The notes beneath the pieces were generated by a model. That model saw nothing but the letters and a program-made list of their open reading frames with translations, searched no databases and was not told where the DNA came from. Below, piece after piece: positions 37,465 to 46,564 of a DNA stretch of 64,000 bases. The position numbers were made by a program, and so were the translations under genes. Each line of letters begins with the position of its first letter. Position 1 is the first letter of the stretch. The DNA is taken from contig NC_060200.1 of NCBI RefSeq assembly GCF_020623625.1, forward strand, positions 186,001-250,000, written 5' to 3'. This stretch comes from Saccharomycodes ludwigii (taxonomy: Eukaryota > Ascomycota > Saccharomycetes > Saccharomycodales > Saccharomycodaceae).

Positions 37465-38151
37465 CTATAACAATTTAATCCCCATAACCACTTTCTTGTT
37501 TTTACTATTATCTTCTTCATCATACAAACACACAGCTCTTTTTCTTTTATTACACAACTCAGTGACCACAATATACCTCAATAAATCTAAATCCATATTA
37601 TAAAAATCTTGCCCATAAACTTGAGTTAATTCATATAAAGTGAAAATATTATTAGAAGTACTACTAGCGCCAGTACTTACTAGATAATTTAAAATATTTG
37701 AACACCAATCCTCTATGGATCTCCATAAGATATAGTATTTTGTACTATTATTGTTATTGCTATTAATATCGTTGGTACCACTATTATAGATTATATTAGA
37801 AGCATTATCATGCCCCAAATTTATTAATTTTTGAGTCGTATTTAACATGTAATCCCATATATAGGCTTGAAAATCATTATCCAAGCTTCTATTAATTTTG
37901 TGATTTTGAAACAAGTTTTTCTGCAGCGAGTTATCGGTGGTATTAAACACCGGAGTCGTTACCCATATCTTATTTTGTTCGCAGAATCTTAATATTAAAG
38001 ACTGCCATGTTTCCAATTGTTTATTATATATTATAATGTTTGGTTGTTTAGTAAATAATGGGGGGAAATTATAAATATTAGACTGAAAACGCTCCAACAT
38101 ATTGCGACAAAATGGTATTCTTTTTGGGTTTTTATAATGACTATTAACCAA
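37465..38151 (-). CDS. VPS25: ESCRT-II subunit Vps25
   Basis: Small winged-helix subunit of ESCRT-II, which links ESCRT-I to ESCRT-III during multivesicular-body sorting at endosomes. The 228-residue protein has the family start YNFPPLFTKQPN (about 27-38), the PPxY-like contact region for Vps22/36, and a C-terminal winged helix with KYYILWRSIEDWCSNILNYL and FTLYELTQVYG. An Asn-rich loop (about 130-137) is extra. Four additional N-terminal dozen residues precede the usual start, and Met18 is a plausible alternative. It neighbours RSM26 and CTP synthase as in S. cerevisiae (YJR101-YJR103), but its direction is flipped relative to them. Confidence 0.93.
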   Translation of the reverse strand: MVNSHYKNPKRIPFCRNMLERFQSNIYNFPPLFTKQPNIIIYNKQLETWQSLILRFCEQNKIWVTTPVFNTTDNSLQKNLFQNHKINRSLDNDFQAYIWDYMLNTTQKLINLGHDNASNIIYNSGTNDINSNNNNSTKYYILWRSIEDWCSNILNYLVSTGASSTSNNIFTLYELTQVYGQDFYNMDLDLLRYIVVTELCNKRKRAVCLYDEEDNSKNKKVVMGIKLL

Positions 38152-38456
38152 TTACAAAAGTAATAAGTTCTAAAGGTTTAAAGTCATTTTATGTTAAGTT
38201 TTTATTATTATTTGAAACTCTAGCTTAAAATATATATATTTATGTTATATGGAACTAAAAAAAAAAAAAAAAAAAAAAAAATCATTCCGTTTCACGCTAA
38301 AAAAAAATATCTTGAAAATATAATAATAAATTAAACTATATACAAGTATAATAATTTGCTACTTTTTTCTTATGAAAAAAAAAAAAAAAAAAAAAAAGAA
38401 AAGGAAAATTCATACACATGCATAGTATATGCTAGCAACTAAATAATATCTCATGA
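38152..38456. promoter_or_regulatory. VPS25 upstream gap
   Basis: A 305-bp gap between RSM26's stop and VPS25's start, with two A-runs (38257-38280 and 38374-38398). No gene seen. Confidence 0.5.
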
Positions 38457-39299
38457 TTAATTTTGAAATATTCTTTTATTAACAACCCCCCAATTCAAAT
38501 TATCCAAAATGGTGCTTAAATATTTGGATCTACCAGCAACACCGTAATCAGGTAAATATGCAACGTCAAATAGATTAACAACAATCAAAGGCAAAGTCCA
38601 ATCCTTGAAAACCTTGTTTTCACTTCTACTCAATTCATTTTTTAATTCATTTAACAGTTCATAATCTTTATGGTTATTAACACCACCATTTAGGTCAACA
38701 CTTTGATTTCTTGGCGCAAAATATGGAGTGCCATGATTATTACAAGTCAAAATATGCAACTTCTTATTGAAATCTTCTACTACAAAAACCCATCCCTGAC
38801 CACTTTTTAAGTTTTCTTCAACTTTGTTCAAAATTTCTAATTTATAATCTTCCCAGGTCAAATTTGGATTCTGGTATTGATCTTGCAATTTTTTAATAAA
38901 AACACGACTGGGTTGGATTTTGTCGTTAGTAACAGAGGAAATTTGGTTAGGAATAATATTTTCAATAAACAAATGGTTATTATGAACTGCTGATGCTAAA
39001 TTGAAAATACGAGTGTTAAAAGTAGTTTTTGCACTTTTTAAAATCAGATGGTATGGCAAATAATTTTCGAAACTAGTGCCTTGTGTCACTAAAGTTAATT
39101 GATCACATAAGTATTTTTGGTAATCTGTCCATACAGTTTGAAACCCGAGAGAAGAGTACACATTTGGTATAATTGGGGCAGTAGAACTGGTTGTATTGGT
39201 ACATGAAGACGGTAATATTAACTTCGGGACCGTATAAATAGAACGTTTGACAATAGTAGTACCTATAGTTGATTTAGCAGTGGCAATAAACATTAGCAA
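38457..39299 (-). CDS. RSM26: Mitochondrial small-subunit ribosomal protein Rsm26 (SOD-fold)
   Basis: Mitoribosomal protein related to the Fe/Mn superoxide dismutase fold but lacking the metal site. The 280-residue protein has a basic, hydroxylated presequence and SOD-like blocks: LPYHLILKSAKTTFNTRIFNLASAVHNNHLF (residues about 81-111, longest helix pair) and GWVFVVEDFNKKLHIL, then PLIVVNLFDVAYLPDYG in place of the catalytic DVWEHAYY. The aspartate/histidine metal ligands are not all kept, as expected for a ribosomal protein. Orthologous to YJR101W by sequence type and neighbours. Confidence 0.88.
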   Translation of the reverse strand: MLMFIATAKSTIGTTIVKRSIYTVPKLILPSSCTNTTSSTAPIIPNVYSSLGFQTVWTDYQKYLCDQLTLVTQGTSFENYLPYHLILKSAKTTFNTRIFNLASAVHNNHLFIENIIPNQISSVTNDKIQPSRVFIKKLQDQYQNPNLTWEDYKLEILNKVEENLKSGQGWVFVVEDFNKKLHILTCNNHGTPYFAPRNQSVDLNGGVNNHKDYELLNELKNELSRSENKVFKDWTLPLIVVNLFDVAYLPDYGVAGRSKYLSTILDNLNWGVVNKRIFQN

Positions 39300-39651
39300 A
39301 GTTATTATTATTTATGTATATATTTTCTTAGAACGATTGTGTTACTATTATCTCCCTTTAGTGTAATATTTATCGTGTATATCGGTAGAAATAAGTCTTT
39401 TTTTTTCCATCTCGACGTGGCAAAAGTACTAGATAATAATATTAAAAAAAATTTTAATTTTGAATTTTCAAAGGCTTGAATTTTTTTTATTTTTCATTTT
39501 TCATTTTTTCATATTTTTTTTATTTTTTTTATTTTTTTTTTATTTTTTTTATTTTTTTTATAATATTTTGATACCCGGATATATCTGTCAAACCCTAAAA
39601 TAGGTCATTTATTATTTATGTTTAAATTACAAAGCCCATAAATAGGGCTAC

Positions 39652-39682
<31 letters not shown>

Positions 39683-39882
39683 TTTTTTGATATTATTATA
39701 GAAAAAATTTTTTTTTTTTAATTAAGTTGAATAAGTATCCTAAACATTCACTCTCTTCCCATATGATGTAAAAAAAAAGAAAATGAAGAATAGAGTCAAG
39801 TATAAAACTTATATTTAATACTAAACTTGTTTGTAAAAGATAACTACAAATAGAAGGAAAGAAAAAGAAAAGGAAAAAAAAA
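39300..39882. promoter_or_regulatory. Divergent promoter RSM26/THP3
   Basis: A 583-bp gap with a TTTTTTTA-type T repeat at about 39481-39562 and an AT dinucleotide run at 39652-39664 leading into a T-run of about 24. No gene seen. Confidence 0.5.
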
Positions 39883-41895
39883 ATGGATTGTAATAATAGC
39901 AACACTAATGATAACAACGACGAATATATACCACCTCCACCACCTACAAATATTAATTTATCTTCTCCTTTTGACACTGATATGATAGATTCATCATATC
40001 AATATCAACAACAGCCACCACCACCAACTTCACCTCCTTTGCTAGAATCCACCTTTAATAATAACAATAATCCCAGTCACTATGCCAGGGAAAATAATCA
40101 ATATGGTGAAAGCTCTCCTTCATCTGTTATTAAAAAGAAAAATAAAAGGAAATCCAAGCCTAAAAAAAATCAAGAAAACAATAGTATTGTTGATCTTACT
40201 AGACTCTACAACCCAGTAAACCCAATTAACTTGGGTTCTCAAAGAAAATTAAACCACAACAATAGTACCATTACCATCAATTCTTCAAAAAGTATTGGGA
40301 AAATAAATAAAGGAATTAACAGTAATACAAATAATAACATTGGTAAAAGCTTTGGTGGTGATTTAAGAAATCCTCCAAAGGAATTGCTTGATGCCATCAA
40401 AGATTATACCCATTGGAGTAAAAGTGTATGTAACAAACTATTTGAACAAAAAATTTATTTTCAGCCAATGCTTTCCTTTGTTAATTTTTGTCTCTTGAAA
40501 ACAAAAAATGGTAACCACGATGAAATAGCTACACAGGATTTAAAGTTACTCCCCATACAATTGGAGAAAATCATTGTTATGGCTTATAGAAATAATGCTG
40601 TCAAGACTACTGATTGGAAAAAGCAAACTTTACCTGCCCTTAACAAAAACACAACAACTTTAAAATTAGCACATAACGAAACTTGGAAGCAAGATGATGA
40701 CAGTTACAATCCTGACACATTCAATACTTTTATTAAAAAAATTGATGTTGTTGAGGATGGATATAACCCGGAATATGCAACTTCTAAGGGTTCTACCTTA
40801 GATGGCGAACTGGGTAATACAAAACAAAAGCAAAGATTACTTAAATTTTCAAATAATGTATCATCTACTAGCACACCGTATCTTGAAGATTTCAGCAATT
40901 TGAATAAAATGACAAATAAAGCCCAGCATTATGATATTAATAAACCCATTGTGGGTAGATGTACTAAATTGGAAAAACCATATTTGCGATTAACTAGTGA
41001 ACCCAATCCTGATTTGGTAAGACCCCTATTTATTTTAAAAAAAAGCTACAAGATGTTAATGTACAAGTACAGAACCGGTACAGGATCTTATCAATACCTC
41101 TGTGACCAATTTAAGTCTATAAGGCAAGATCTACGCGTTCAATTAATTGAAAGTGACTTCGCCATAAGGGTTTATTCTACGCATGCCAGGCTAGCATTAG
41201 AGTTTAAAGATGTGGGTGAGTTCAACCAATGCCAAAGTAGATTGAAGAACCTATTTGAAAATAAAGTTGATTTTCGTAATAATAATAAGGGGATGATGAT
41301 GGAGTTTTTTAAACAATATTTTTGTTGTACAATTTTGTATTTTATTATGATGGATGATTATCAATCAGTATTAGATTTAAAGTATACTTATTATATGAAA
41401 GATGCGGGGGAAGAGAACAATATTGTTAATAGTAGGAGTATATTGAATGATTGCTTGGTGCTTAAATTATTTACCATGAATGAGATGTTAATAGTTAATG
41501 ATTATCATAATTTTTTCCGTGTATATGGTAAATCTGGGTGTTTTGATGAAAGTACCAGAAACCACGATGAAAATTGTGATAGTGATAATAACAACAAATA
41601 TGCTTATGACTTGCTAAAATTGTTTATTGATAAATTGAGGTTGAAAGCATTGGCCTATATGTGCCGTGGTTATATGCAATTAAAGTTAGACTTTTTACGT
41701 CAAGAATTGAGTTTCGATGATGATAGTGAGCTGAAAATTTTTTTAAAAGATATCAAAGTTAATGAAAATTGTATTATAACCAAAAAATTGGCAAATAGTA
41801 GGGAGTATATTTATTTGGATTGCAAAGATTGTAGAGTATCTCTATGGATTTTGTATGAAAATTCCAAAAAAATTAATATTAAGGGACAAATATAG
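39883..41895 (+). CDS. THP3: Thp3-like SAC3/GANP domain protein
   Basis: Member of the SAC3/GANP/THP3 family; S. cerevisiae Thp3 pairs with Csn12 and helps transcription elongation and mRNA splicing. The 670-residue protein has a disordered Asn/Pro-rich N terminus (PPPPPP at about 17-22), a conserved GDLRNPPKELLDAIKDYT helix near 161, and the SAC3/GANP core at about 380-470: RPLFILKKSYKMLM.KY, YQYLCDQFKSIRQDLRVQ and VYSTHARLALEFKDVGEFNQCQ. The PCI-like C-terminal part follows. It is longer than the roughly 470-residue S. cerevisiae protein because of its N terminus. YPR045C lies near PUF2, the duplicate of JSN1, so its presence here near JSN1 fits a pre-duplication order. Confidence 0.88.
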   Translation: MDCNNSNTNDNNDEYIPPPPPTNINLSSPFDTDMIDSSYQYQQQPPPPTSPPLLESTFNNNNNPSHYARENNQYGESSPSSVIKKKNKRKSKPKKNQENNSIVDLTRLYNPVNPINLGSQRKLNHNNSTITINSSKSIGKINKGINSNTNNNIGKSFGGDLRNPPKELLDAIKDYTHWSKSVCNKLFEQKIYFQPMLSFVNFCLLKTKNGNHDEIATQDLKLLPIQLEKIIVMAYRNNAVKTTDWKKQTLPALNKNTTTLKLAHNETWKQDDDSYNPDTFNTFIKKIDVVEDGYNPEYATSKGSTLDGELGNTKQKQRLLKFSNNVSSTSTPYLEDFSNLNKMTNKAQHYDINKPIVGRCTKLEKPYLRLTSEPNPDLVRPLFILKKSYKMLMYKYRTGTGSYQYLCDQFKSIRQDLRVQLIESDFAIRVYSTHARLALEFKDVGEFNQCQSRLKNLFENKVDFRNNNKGMMMEFFKQYFCCTILYFIMMDDYQSVLDLKYTYYMKDAGEENNIVNSRSILNDCLVLKLFTMNEMLIVNDYHNFFRVYGKSGCFDESTRNHDENCDSDNNNKYAYDLLKLFIDKLRLKALAYMCRGYMQLKLDFLRQELSFDDDSELKIFLKDIKVNENCIITKKLANSREYIYLDCKDCRVSLWILYENSKKINIKGQI

Positions 41896-41950
41896 AGTTA
41901 TTTATGTATGAACTGTATAAATGTAAAAAAAAAAAAAAAAAAAAAGAAAA

Positions 41951-42736
41951 TCAATCCCATGCTGGTCCAAGACCTAGTAAATTACAAGTAATTGGAGGGC
42001 TGCTATCTTTAGTATTATCAGTTTTCTTTATTAATAATTCCTGTAATCGATTGTTTATAATTGAAGAATAATCAAATAAATCTTTATCTTCTCCACAATT
42101 GGATAAAATAACAGATGGCTTATCGTTTCTTCCATCAAATTCTATAATTTTATTATCATCTGTTTTGAGGATACTTATATAATGATGATCAACCTGTATA
42201 TTTTCAGTGGCAGTAATTGTTGTATCTAGAGTTGTAGTTAATAATAAATCATTTAATATATAATTGTTAATTAAATTGGTCAATAAGTGTTCATTGTCGC
42301 CCCCGCTATTTACTATTTTTTTATAACTTATTAGGAAACTCTTAAACTTATTGTAATTTAAATTATTGTTATCTCCAAAGATCATTTCCAAGTTTTCAGT
42401 CTTTAGGTTAGCCATTAGATGTAAGATAGCATGATAACCGCATGCATTTTTTATAGTTTGTTTAAAAAAATAATAATTATTTCCAGTAGATACGGTCTTT
42501 TCTCCAGTTGACATGATTTTTTTTGTCGAATTAATGGGAAATAGTAATATGATGCCTGTACATGGTCTTGGCATAAAATTAAGCAAGTCAGGTTCCGTTA
42601 ATGAATAAATATCAAAAAACTTTACTATATTGATATTTGCACCCAACTTTGTAGATATAATATGGTTGAATATTTCGGGTGTAGATTCTAAAGGTTCAAC
42701 TTCAATAAGTGCGTTGTTATTAACTTGGTTATTCAT
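41951..42736 (-). CDS. YUH1: Ubiquitin C-terminal hydrolase Yuh1 (UCH family)
   Basis: Cysteine protease that trims small adducts from ubiquitin and processes Rub1. The 261-residue protein carries the UCH active site: oxyanion Gln93 and nucleophile Cys99 in FKQTIKNACGYHAILHLM, catalytic His184 or His185 in the VDHHYISI strand, and Asp201 in EFDGRNDKP. The conserved GLGP near the C terminus is present. It has an N-terminal Asn-rich start and a variable loop around 115-175 longer than usual. YJR099W is its counterpart, close to YJR101W (RSM26) and YJR096W as here. Confidence 0.95.
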   Translation of the reverse strand: MNNQVNNNALIEVEPLESTPEIFNHIISTKLGANINIVKFFDIYSLTEPDLLNFMPRPCTGIILLFPINSTKKIMSTGEKTVSTGNNYYFFKQTIKNACGYHAILHLMANLKTENLEMIFGDNNNLNYNKFKSFLISYKKIVNSGGDNEHLLTNLINNYILNDLLLTTTLDTTITATENIQVDHHYISILKTDDNKIIEFDGRNDKPSVILSNCGEDKDLFDYSSIINNRLQELLIKKTDNTKDSSPPITCNLLGLGPAWD

Positions 42737-43075
42737 TTGCTTGTTTTGTCTTGTTTTATTTTTTTTGTTTTTTTTTTTGTTTTTAATAAAAAACTATTAA
42801 TAGTGATAGTTTCATCATCTATAGAAAGTATACATTGATGAGATATTTGAATGGAAAAAAGTTCATATGTTTGTATAATAAAATTTTTATAAATCAAATG
42901 TTTTTTTGTCGCTTTCTTTCCGGGGGTTTTTTTTTTTTTTTTTTTTCAAGAAATAAAACAAAAGTAAATTGTAATCAAACATAAAATGAACACATATAAC
43001 ATCAAGATATCATACAGTATTGCATTATTTTACAAATTATTAAACAAAAAAAAGTTGTACAAAAAAAAAAAAAAA
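42737..43075. promoter_or_regulatory. YUH1 upstream gap
   Basis: A 339-bp gap between the unidentified gene's stop and YUH1's start, containing T- and A-runs. No gene seen. Confidence 0.5.
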
Positions 43076-43981
43076 TTATTTACTTTTATGTTCAATTTGA
43101 CCCTTAGTTTCACTGTAATAGTAATCACAACCTTGTAACAACAATCTATTCAAAAGTGTGTCAATTTTATCATCTTTTAACAAAGTTTGCTCTTTTTCTG
43201 TAACTATGGTGTATATGAATGTGTTCAATCTACTGAAATAAGTATTCCAACATTTTATTCTTTTTTGTATATTAGTAAAATCTATATTAGAGTTGTTTAC
43301 GGGTGTTGGTAACAATAATTTTGAATCAATAAAAGCAGTTTTATATTTTAGAAACAGTTGAATATGAATCTGAAATAATTGTAAATAAGTTTTTCCGACT
43401 AATATGTGATTGTTGAGTTCTATAATATATTCCAGTTGGTTATTATCGTTTTCAATAATATCCAAAACATTTATGATGGTATCTGTTTGTTCCTGTTTTA
43501 TATTGGTTAATATTGTAGAATTGAATTTATTTGACAATTCTAAATTAATATAACAACATCTCCATGGTATTAACCCCTCACTTACTCTAGTGATACATTT
43601 GACCCTGCACATGTTATTTTCATCTGGTTTAGAAATCAGCCTAACTAACTCGTTTTTGTATACGTTGATAAACTTTGAATCCAATCCGTTTGAATATTCG
43701 TTGGGTAGATAGTCTTGGGTAATATTTAATATAATAATGGAGTTTACAACATTATTTGTAAAGATTTTTTGTGGAAGCTTTGGTGATGTTTGTGATGTTG
43801 TAGGGTATTTTGAGGTTTCATTATTAGGCAAAGAGTTATTTTCAGACAATTGAATGAAAAGTAAGTTCGCAATAACAGGTGAGCTTACTGGGGAAGGAGG
43901 GAAATAGGGATTAATTTTCAAAGTTGGAGTAGATATTGCATCTGTAATAGTAACATTAGTTTGATTGTTATTAATATTCAT
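43076..43981 (-). CDS. Protein of unknown function
   Basis: 301-residue protein I do not recognise. The first 85 residues are Asn/Ser/Thr/Pro-rich and probably disordered (NPYFPPSPVSSPV looks like a docking or phosphorylation stretch). From about 85 it looks folded: alternating hydrophobic strands (NSIIILNITQDYLP, MCRVKCITRVSEGLIPWRCCYINLEL), then helices (GKTYLQLFQIHIQLFLKYKTAF, RIKCWNTYFSRLNTFIYTIV) and a C-terminal helix with LLNRLLLQGCDYYYS. The frame has few Asn runs for this genome and even amino acid use, so it is a real gene. It shares its direction with YUH1 and the aldo-keto reductase. It could be a fast-evolving chromatin, kinetochore or trafficking protein; nothing in the sequence decides. 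Confidence 0.75.
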   Translation of the reverse strand: MNINNNQTNVTITDAISTPTLKINPYFPPSPVSSPVIANLLFIQLSENNSLPNNETSKYPTTSQTSPKLPQKIFTNNVVNSIIILNITQDYLPNEYSNGLDSKFINVYKNELVRLISKPDENNMCRVKCITRVSEGLIPWRCCYINLELSNKFNSTILTNIKQEQTDTIINVLDIIENDNNQLEYIIELNNHILVGKTYLQLFQIHIQLFLKYKTAFIDSKLLLPTPVNNSNIDFTNIQKRIKCWNTYFSRLNTFIYTIVTEKEQTLLKDDKIDTLLNRLLLQGCDYYYSETKGQIEHKSK

Positions 43982-44041
43982 TTCAGATAGTAAAGTAATG
44001 GATTTACTACAAGATTATGGATAACTGGAATTGAGACTTTG

Positions 44042-44073
<32 letters not shown>

Positions 44074-45000
44074 CTAGTTCTAATAACATTAAACTGAGAT
44101 TGTATATTAAAGGTTTTTTTATTGGTAGAAAAAGGAAGAAATTATGATTATTGTTATGATTGGCAATCTGTTCTGTAAGCGAAGAAAGGCGGAAATTGTA
44201 AGACGGAAAGGGGAAACGTGTACCTTTTTAATTGAACGGTTCAAATTACCGTATTTTATTTTATTTTATTTTGTAGGAAAATATTATCCAATTTAACGTT
44301 TTCGTGGAAAGAAAAAAAAAAAAACGTATATCAAACTGCAGCACTTTCCACGTCAAACATAAAAAAAAAAAATTACTTATAAATCAACTTTTCTACCTTC
44401 CTCTCTCCCGCCTTCCGATCAATCCGCTATTGCTCGGACATCTAAGTCGGAGATTCGGAGATTCGGAGATGTTTTCGGTGTGATTTGAAAAAGGGACAAA
44501 AAACAAAAGACAAGAAAAAGAAAAATATCTGTTCTCAGCGAACCACTAAAACATTGTGAATAAATCAAGTTAAAGTGGATTATAATAAAAAAGAACAAAA
44601 AATATCATTTTTATTCTACTTCTAGCCATTTGTGCCTATAAACTACGGAGGTGTGCAATTAAATCATAGATTAAATTGAAATATAGACTTGGTATTCCAG
44701 AAGAGGTTAAAATATTATTAAATGTAAGTGGTTTTTTTATTTATCTTTTCTTTAATAAATTTACAAGTGTGCAAAAAAAAAAAAGATTTAAAAATAATCA
44801 ACTTTAAAGCATACGCAATAAATATTGTTTATATACCAATAATAATATTCATTTGCATTTAAAAATAAAAAAATTACAAAGATAAAAAACAAAAACACAA
44901 CACACTTTTTTTTTTTTTTTCCTCTCTTTTTCCCCCCTCTCCCTTAAAAAGTCACTGAATTGGTAGGGCTTTTTTTTTAGTTTATCACCGCAGAAGAATC
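43982..45000. promoter_or_regulatory. Gap between unidentified gene and aldo-keto reductase
   Basis: A 1.02-kb gap. It is unusual for this genome in holding a GC-richer island at about 44395-44480 with a cluster of CCG/CGG triplets (listed separately). Around 44719 there is ATGTAAGT, a fortuitous donor-like word with no partner. No open frame of note. Confidence 0.5.
44408..44478. promoter_or_regulatory. CCG/CGG cluster with three CGGAGATT units
   Basis: CCG at 44408, 44415 and 44424 is followed by CGG at 44435, 44448, 44456, 44464 and 44476. The middle part is a direct repeat of CGGAGATT/G at 44448-44471, 8-bp unit. Such clusters are typical of binding sites for Zn2Cys6 factors. It lies about 430-500 bp upstream of the unidentified gene. 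Confidence 0.4.
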
Positions 45001-45858
45001 CTATGGTGCATCTGTACATTCCCAGTCGGTAGGATCGTAAGAATTTGGGTGGTCCAAAAATAACATTTGTTCATCACTTAATTCAAATCCATACACATCC
45101 AAATTCTCTTTCAATCTATGTAAAGTGGCTGTCTTAGGCAATGGAACATAACCGTGTTGTAAAGACCATCTAATTAAAATCTGGCCCGGCGTGACATTGC
45201 ATTCTTCAGCAACTTTAAGCACATCAGGGTGTTTAATCTTATAACCATGAGTTAAAGGAGCATAAGCCTCGACAATTAATTCTCGCGATTTACAGTAATC
45301 AGCTAACTCCTGTCTCATTAACCATGGTGAAATCTCAATTTGATTAACCACCGGTTTAATTTTCAAATCACTCCAGTTTAATAATTCCTCAATATGATGC
45401 TTACCATAATTTGAAACCCCAATATTTTTTACAATTCCTTCCTCAACAGCCTCTTGCATTGCTCTATACGTTTCTAATCTTAAAAGACTACCTGCTAATG
45501 GCGAATGAATTAATAATAAATCAATATATCCTAATCCTTTAACCTTATTTAAACATTCTTTGATCGCATACTTGGCTTCATTATATCCACATTGATTGTT
45601 CCACAACTTGGTAGTATAAAATATCGACTCTCTCTTATGTACTTCAGGGTTTTCATTCAACCATTGCGAAATACCTTCCCCAACCTCTTTTTCATTCTCA
45701 TATAAAACAGCAGTATCAAAATGCTTATAACCTATTTTGCAAGCCTCGTAAACTATTTGTTTGGTTTTATTTTGTGGCAAATAATAAGTTCCTAACCCAA
45801 CGGTTGGAATATAGTTCCCATTATTTAATTTATATTTTTTGGGAATCGAAGATTTCAT
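45001..45858 (-). CDS. Aldo-keto reductase (YJR096W-like)
   Basis: NADPH-dependent aldo-keto reductase, 285 residues, of the YJR096W type, which reduces aldoses such as xylose and arabinose in vitro. The (beta/alpha)8 barrel has the full catalytic tetrad: Asp48 and Tyr53 in HFDTAVLYENE, Lys84 in TTKLW, His118 in LIHSP. The family block GIVKNIGVSNYG and the cofactor region PLPKTATLHRLKENLD are present. Length fits the 282-residue S. cerevisiae protein, and the position between YUH1 (YJR099W) and JSN1 (YJR091C) supports orthology. Exact substrate cannot be read from the sequence. Confidence 0.92.
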   Translation of the reverse strand: MKSSIPKKYKLNNGNYIPTVGLGTYYLPQNKTKQIVYEACKIGYKHFDTAVLYENEKEVGEGISQWLNENPEVHKRESIFYTTKLWNNQCGYNEAKYAIKECLNKVKGLGYIDLLLIHSPLAGSLLRLETYRAMQEAVEEGIVKNIGVSNYGKHHIEELLNWSDLKIKPVVNQIEISPWLMRQELADYCKSRELIVEAYAPLTHGYKIKHPDVLKVAEECNVTPGQILIRWSLQHGYVPLPKTATLHRLKENLDVYGFELSDEQMLFLDHPNSYDPTDWECTDAP

Positions 45859-46564
45859 TCTTATATCTTTTTTCTTATTTTTTTATTTTTTATTTTTTAT
45901 TTTTTCTTTTTTTTTTTTTTTTTTCAATTTAATTTTCTTTATTCTAGTTTAATTTTCTTTTTTTTTTTAATTTTATTTTTATATCTATTAATGTGTTTAA
46001 GTTTAAATAAGCCCGCTCGAGAGATTATTATCAATCTTTAAATATTGATGTTTTAAAAGGGGAGAGGGATGATTAATATTTTAAGGGGAGGAAAGGAGAG
46101 TGTGCGCTGGTCATGATTAACATTATTGACCACAATTAATCCCTAGACTTTTTATTTTTTTTTTTTTTTCCTTTTAATTCATCACTTGTCCGACTCCATC
46201 CGTTCACATCATTCAAGTTATTCTTGTTTTGTTGGTAACTTTTGTAGAATCTGATATATCATATAGCCAACCTTCTCCCCCTTCTTTCCATATAGATATT
46301 GTCATGTTACCCACAAATTAACTATTCAACAAATCCAAGAAAAAGTAATAAACTAACAATCCAAATATCTAATTAAATTAAAATTGTAATTTATAAGTAC
46401 ATAGAGTTAAGTCCATATATTTATAGAAACTATTTCATATATAACCCATATTATTAAATGGGAAAAAAAAAAAAAGAAAAAAAAAAAAAAAGATCACGTC
46501 ATTATTCATTAAAAACAATAAAAAAATAATATATATATATATATATATATAATGTTTATAATAT
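45859..46564. promoter_or_regulatory. Aldo-keto reductase upstream gap
   Basis: A 706-bp gap between JSN1's stop and the reductase start. It has T-runs with a TTTTTTA pattern at 45871-45925, A-runs at 46460-46492 and an AT repeat at 46530-46551. No gene seen. Confidence 0.5.
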
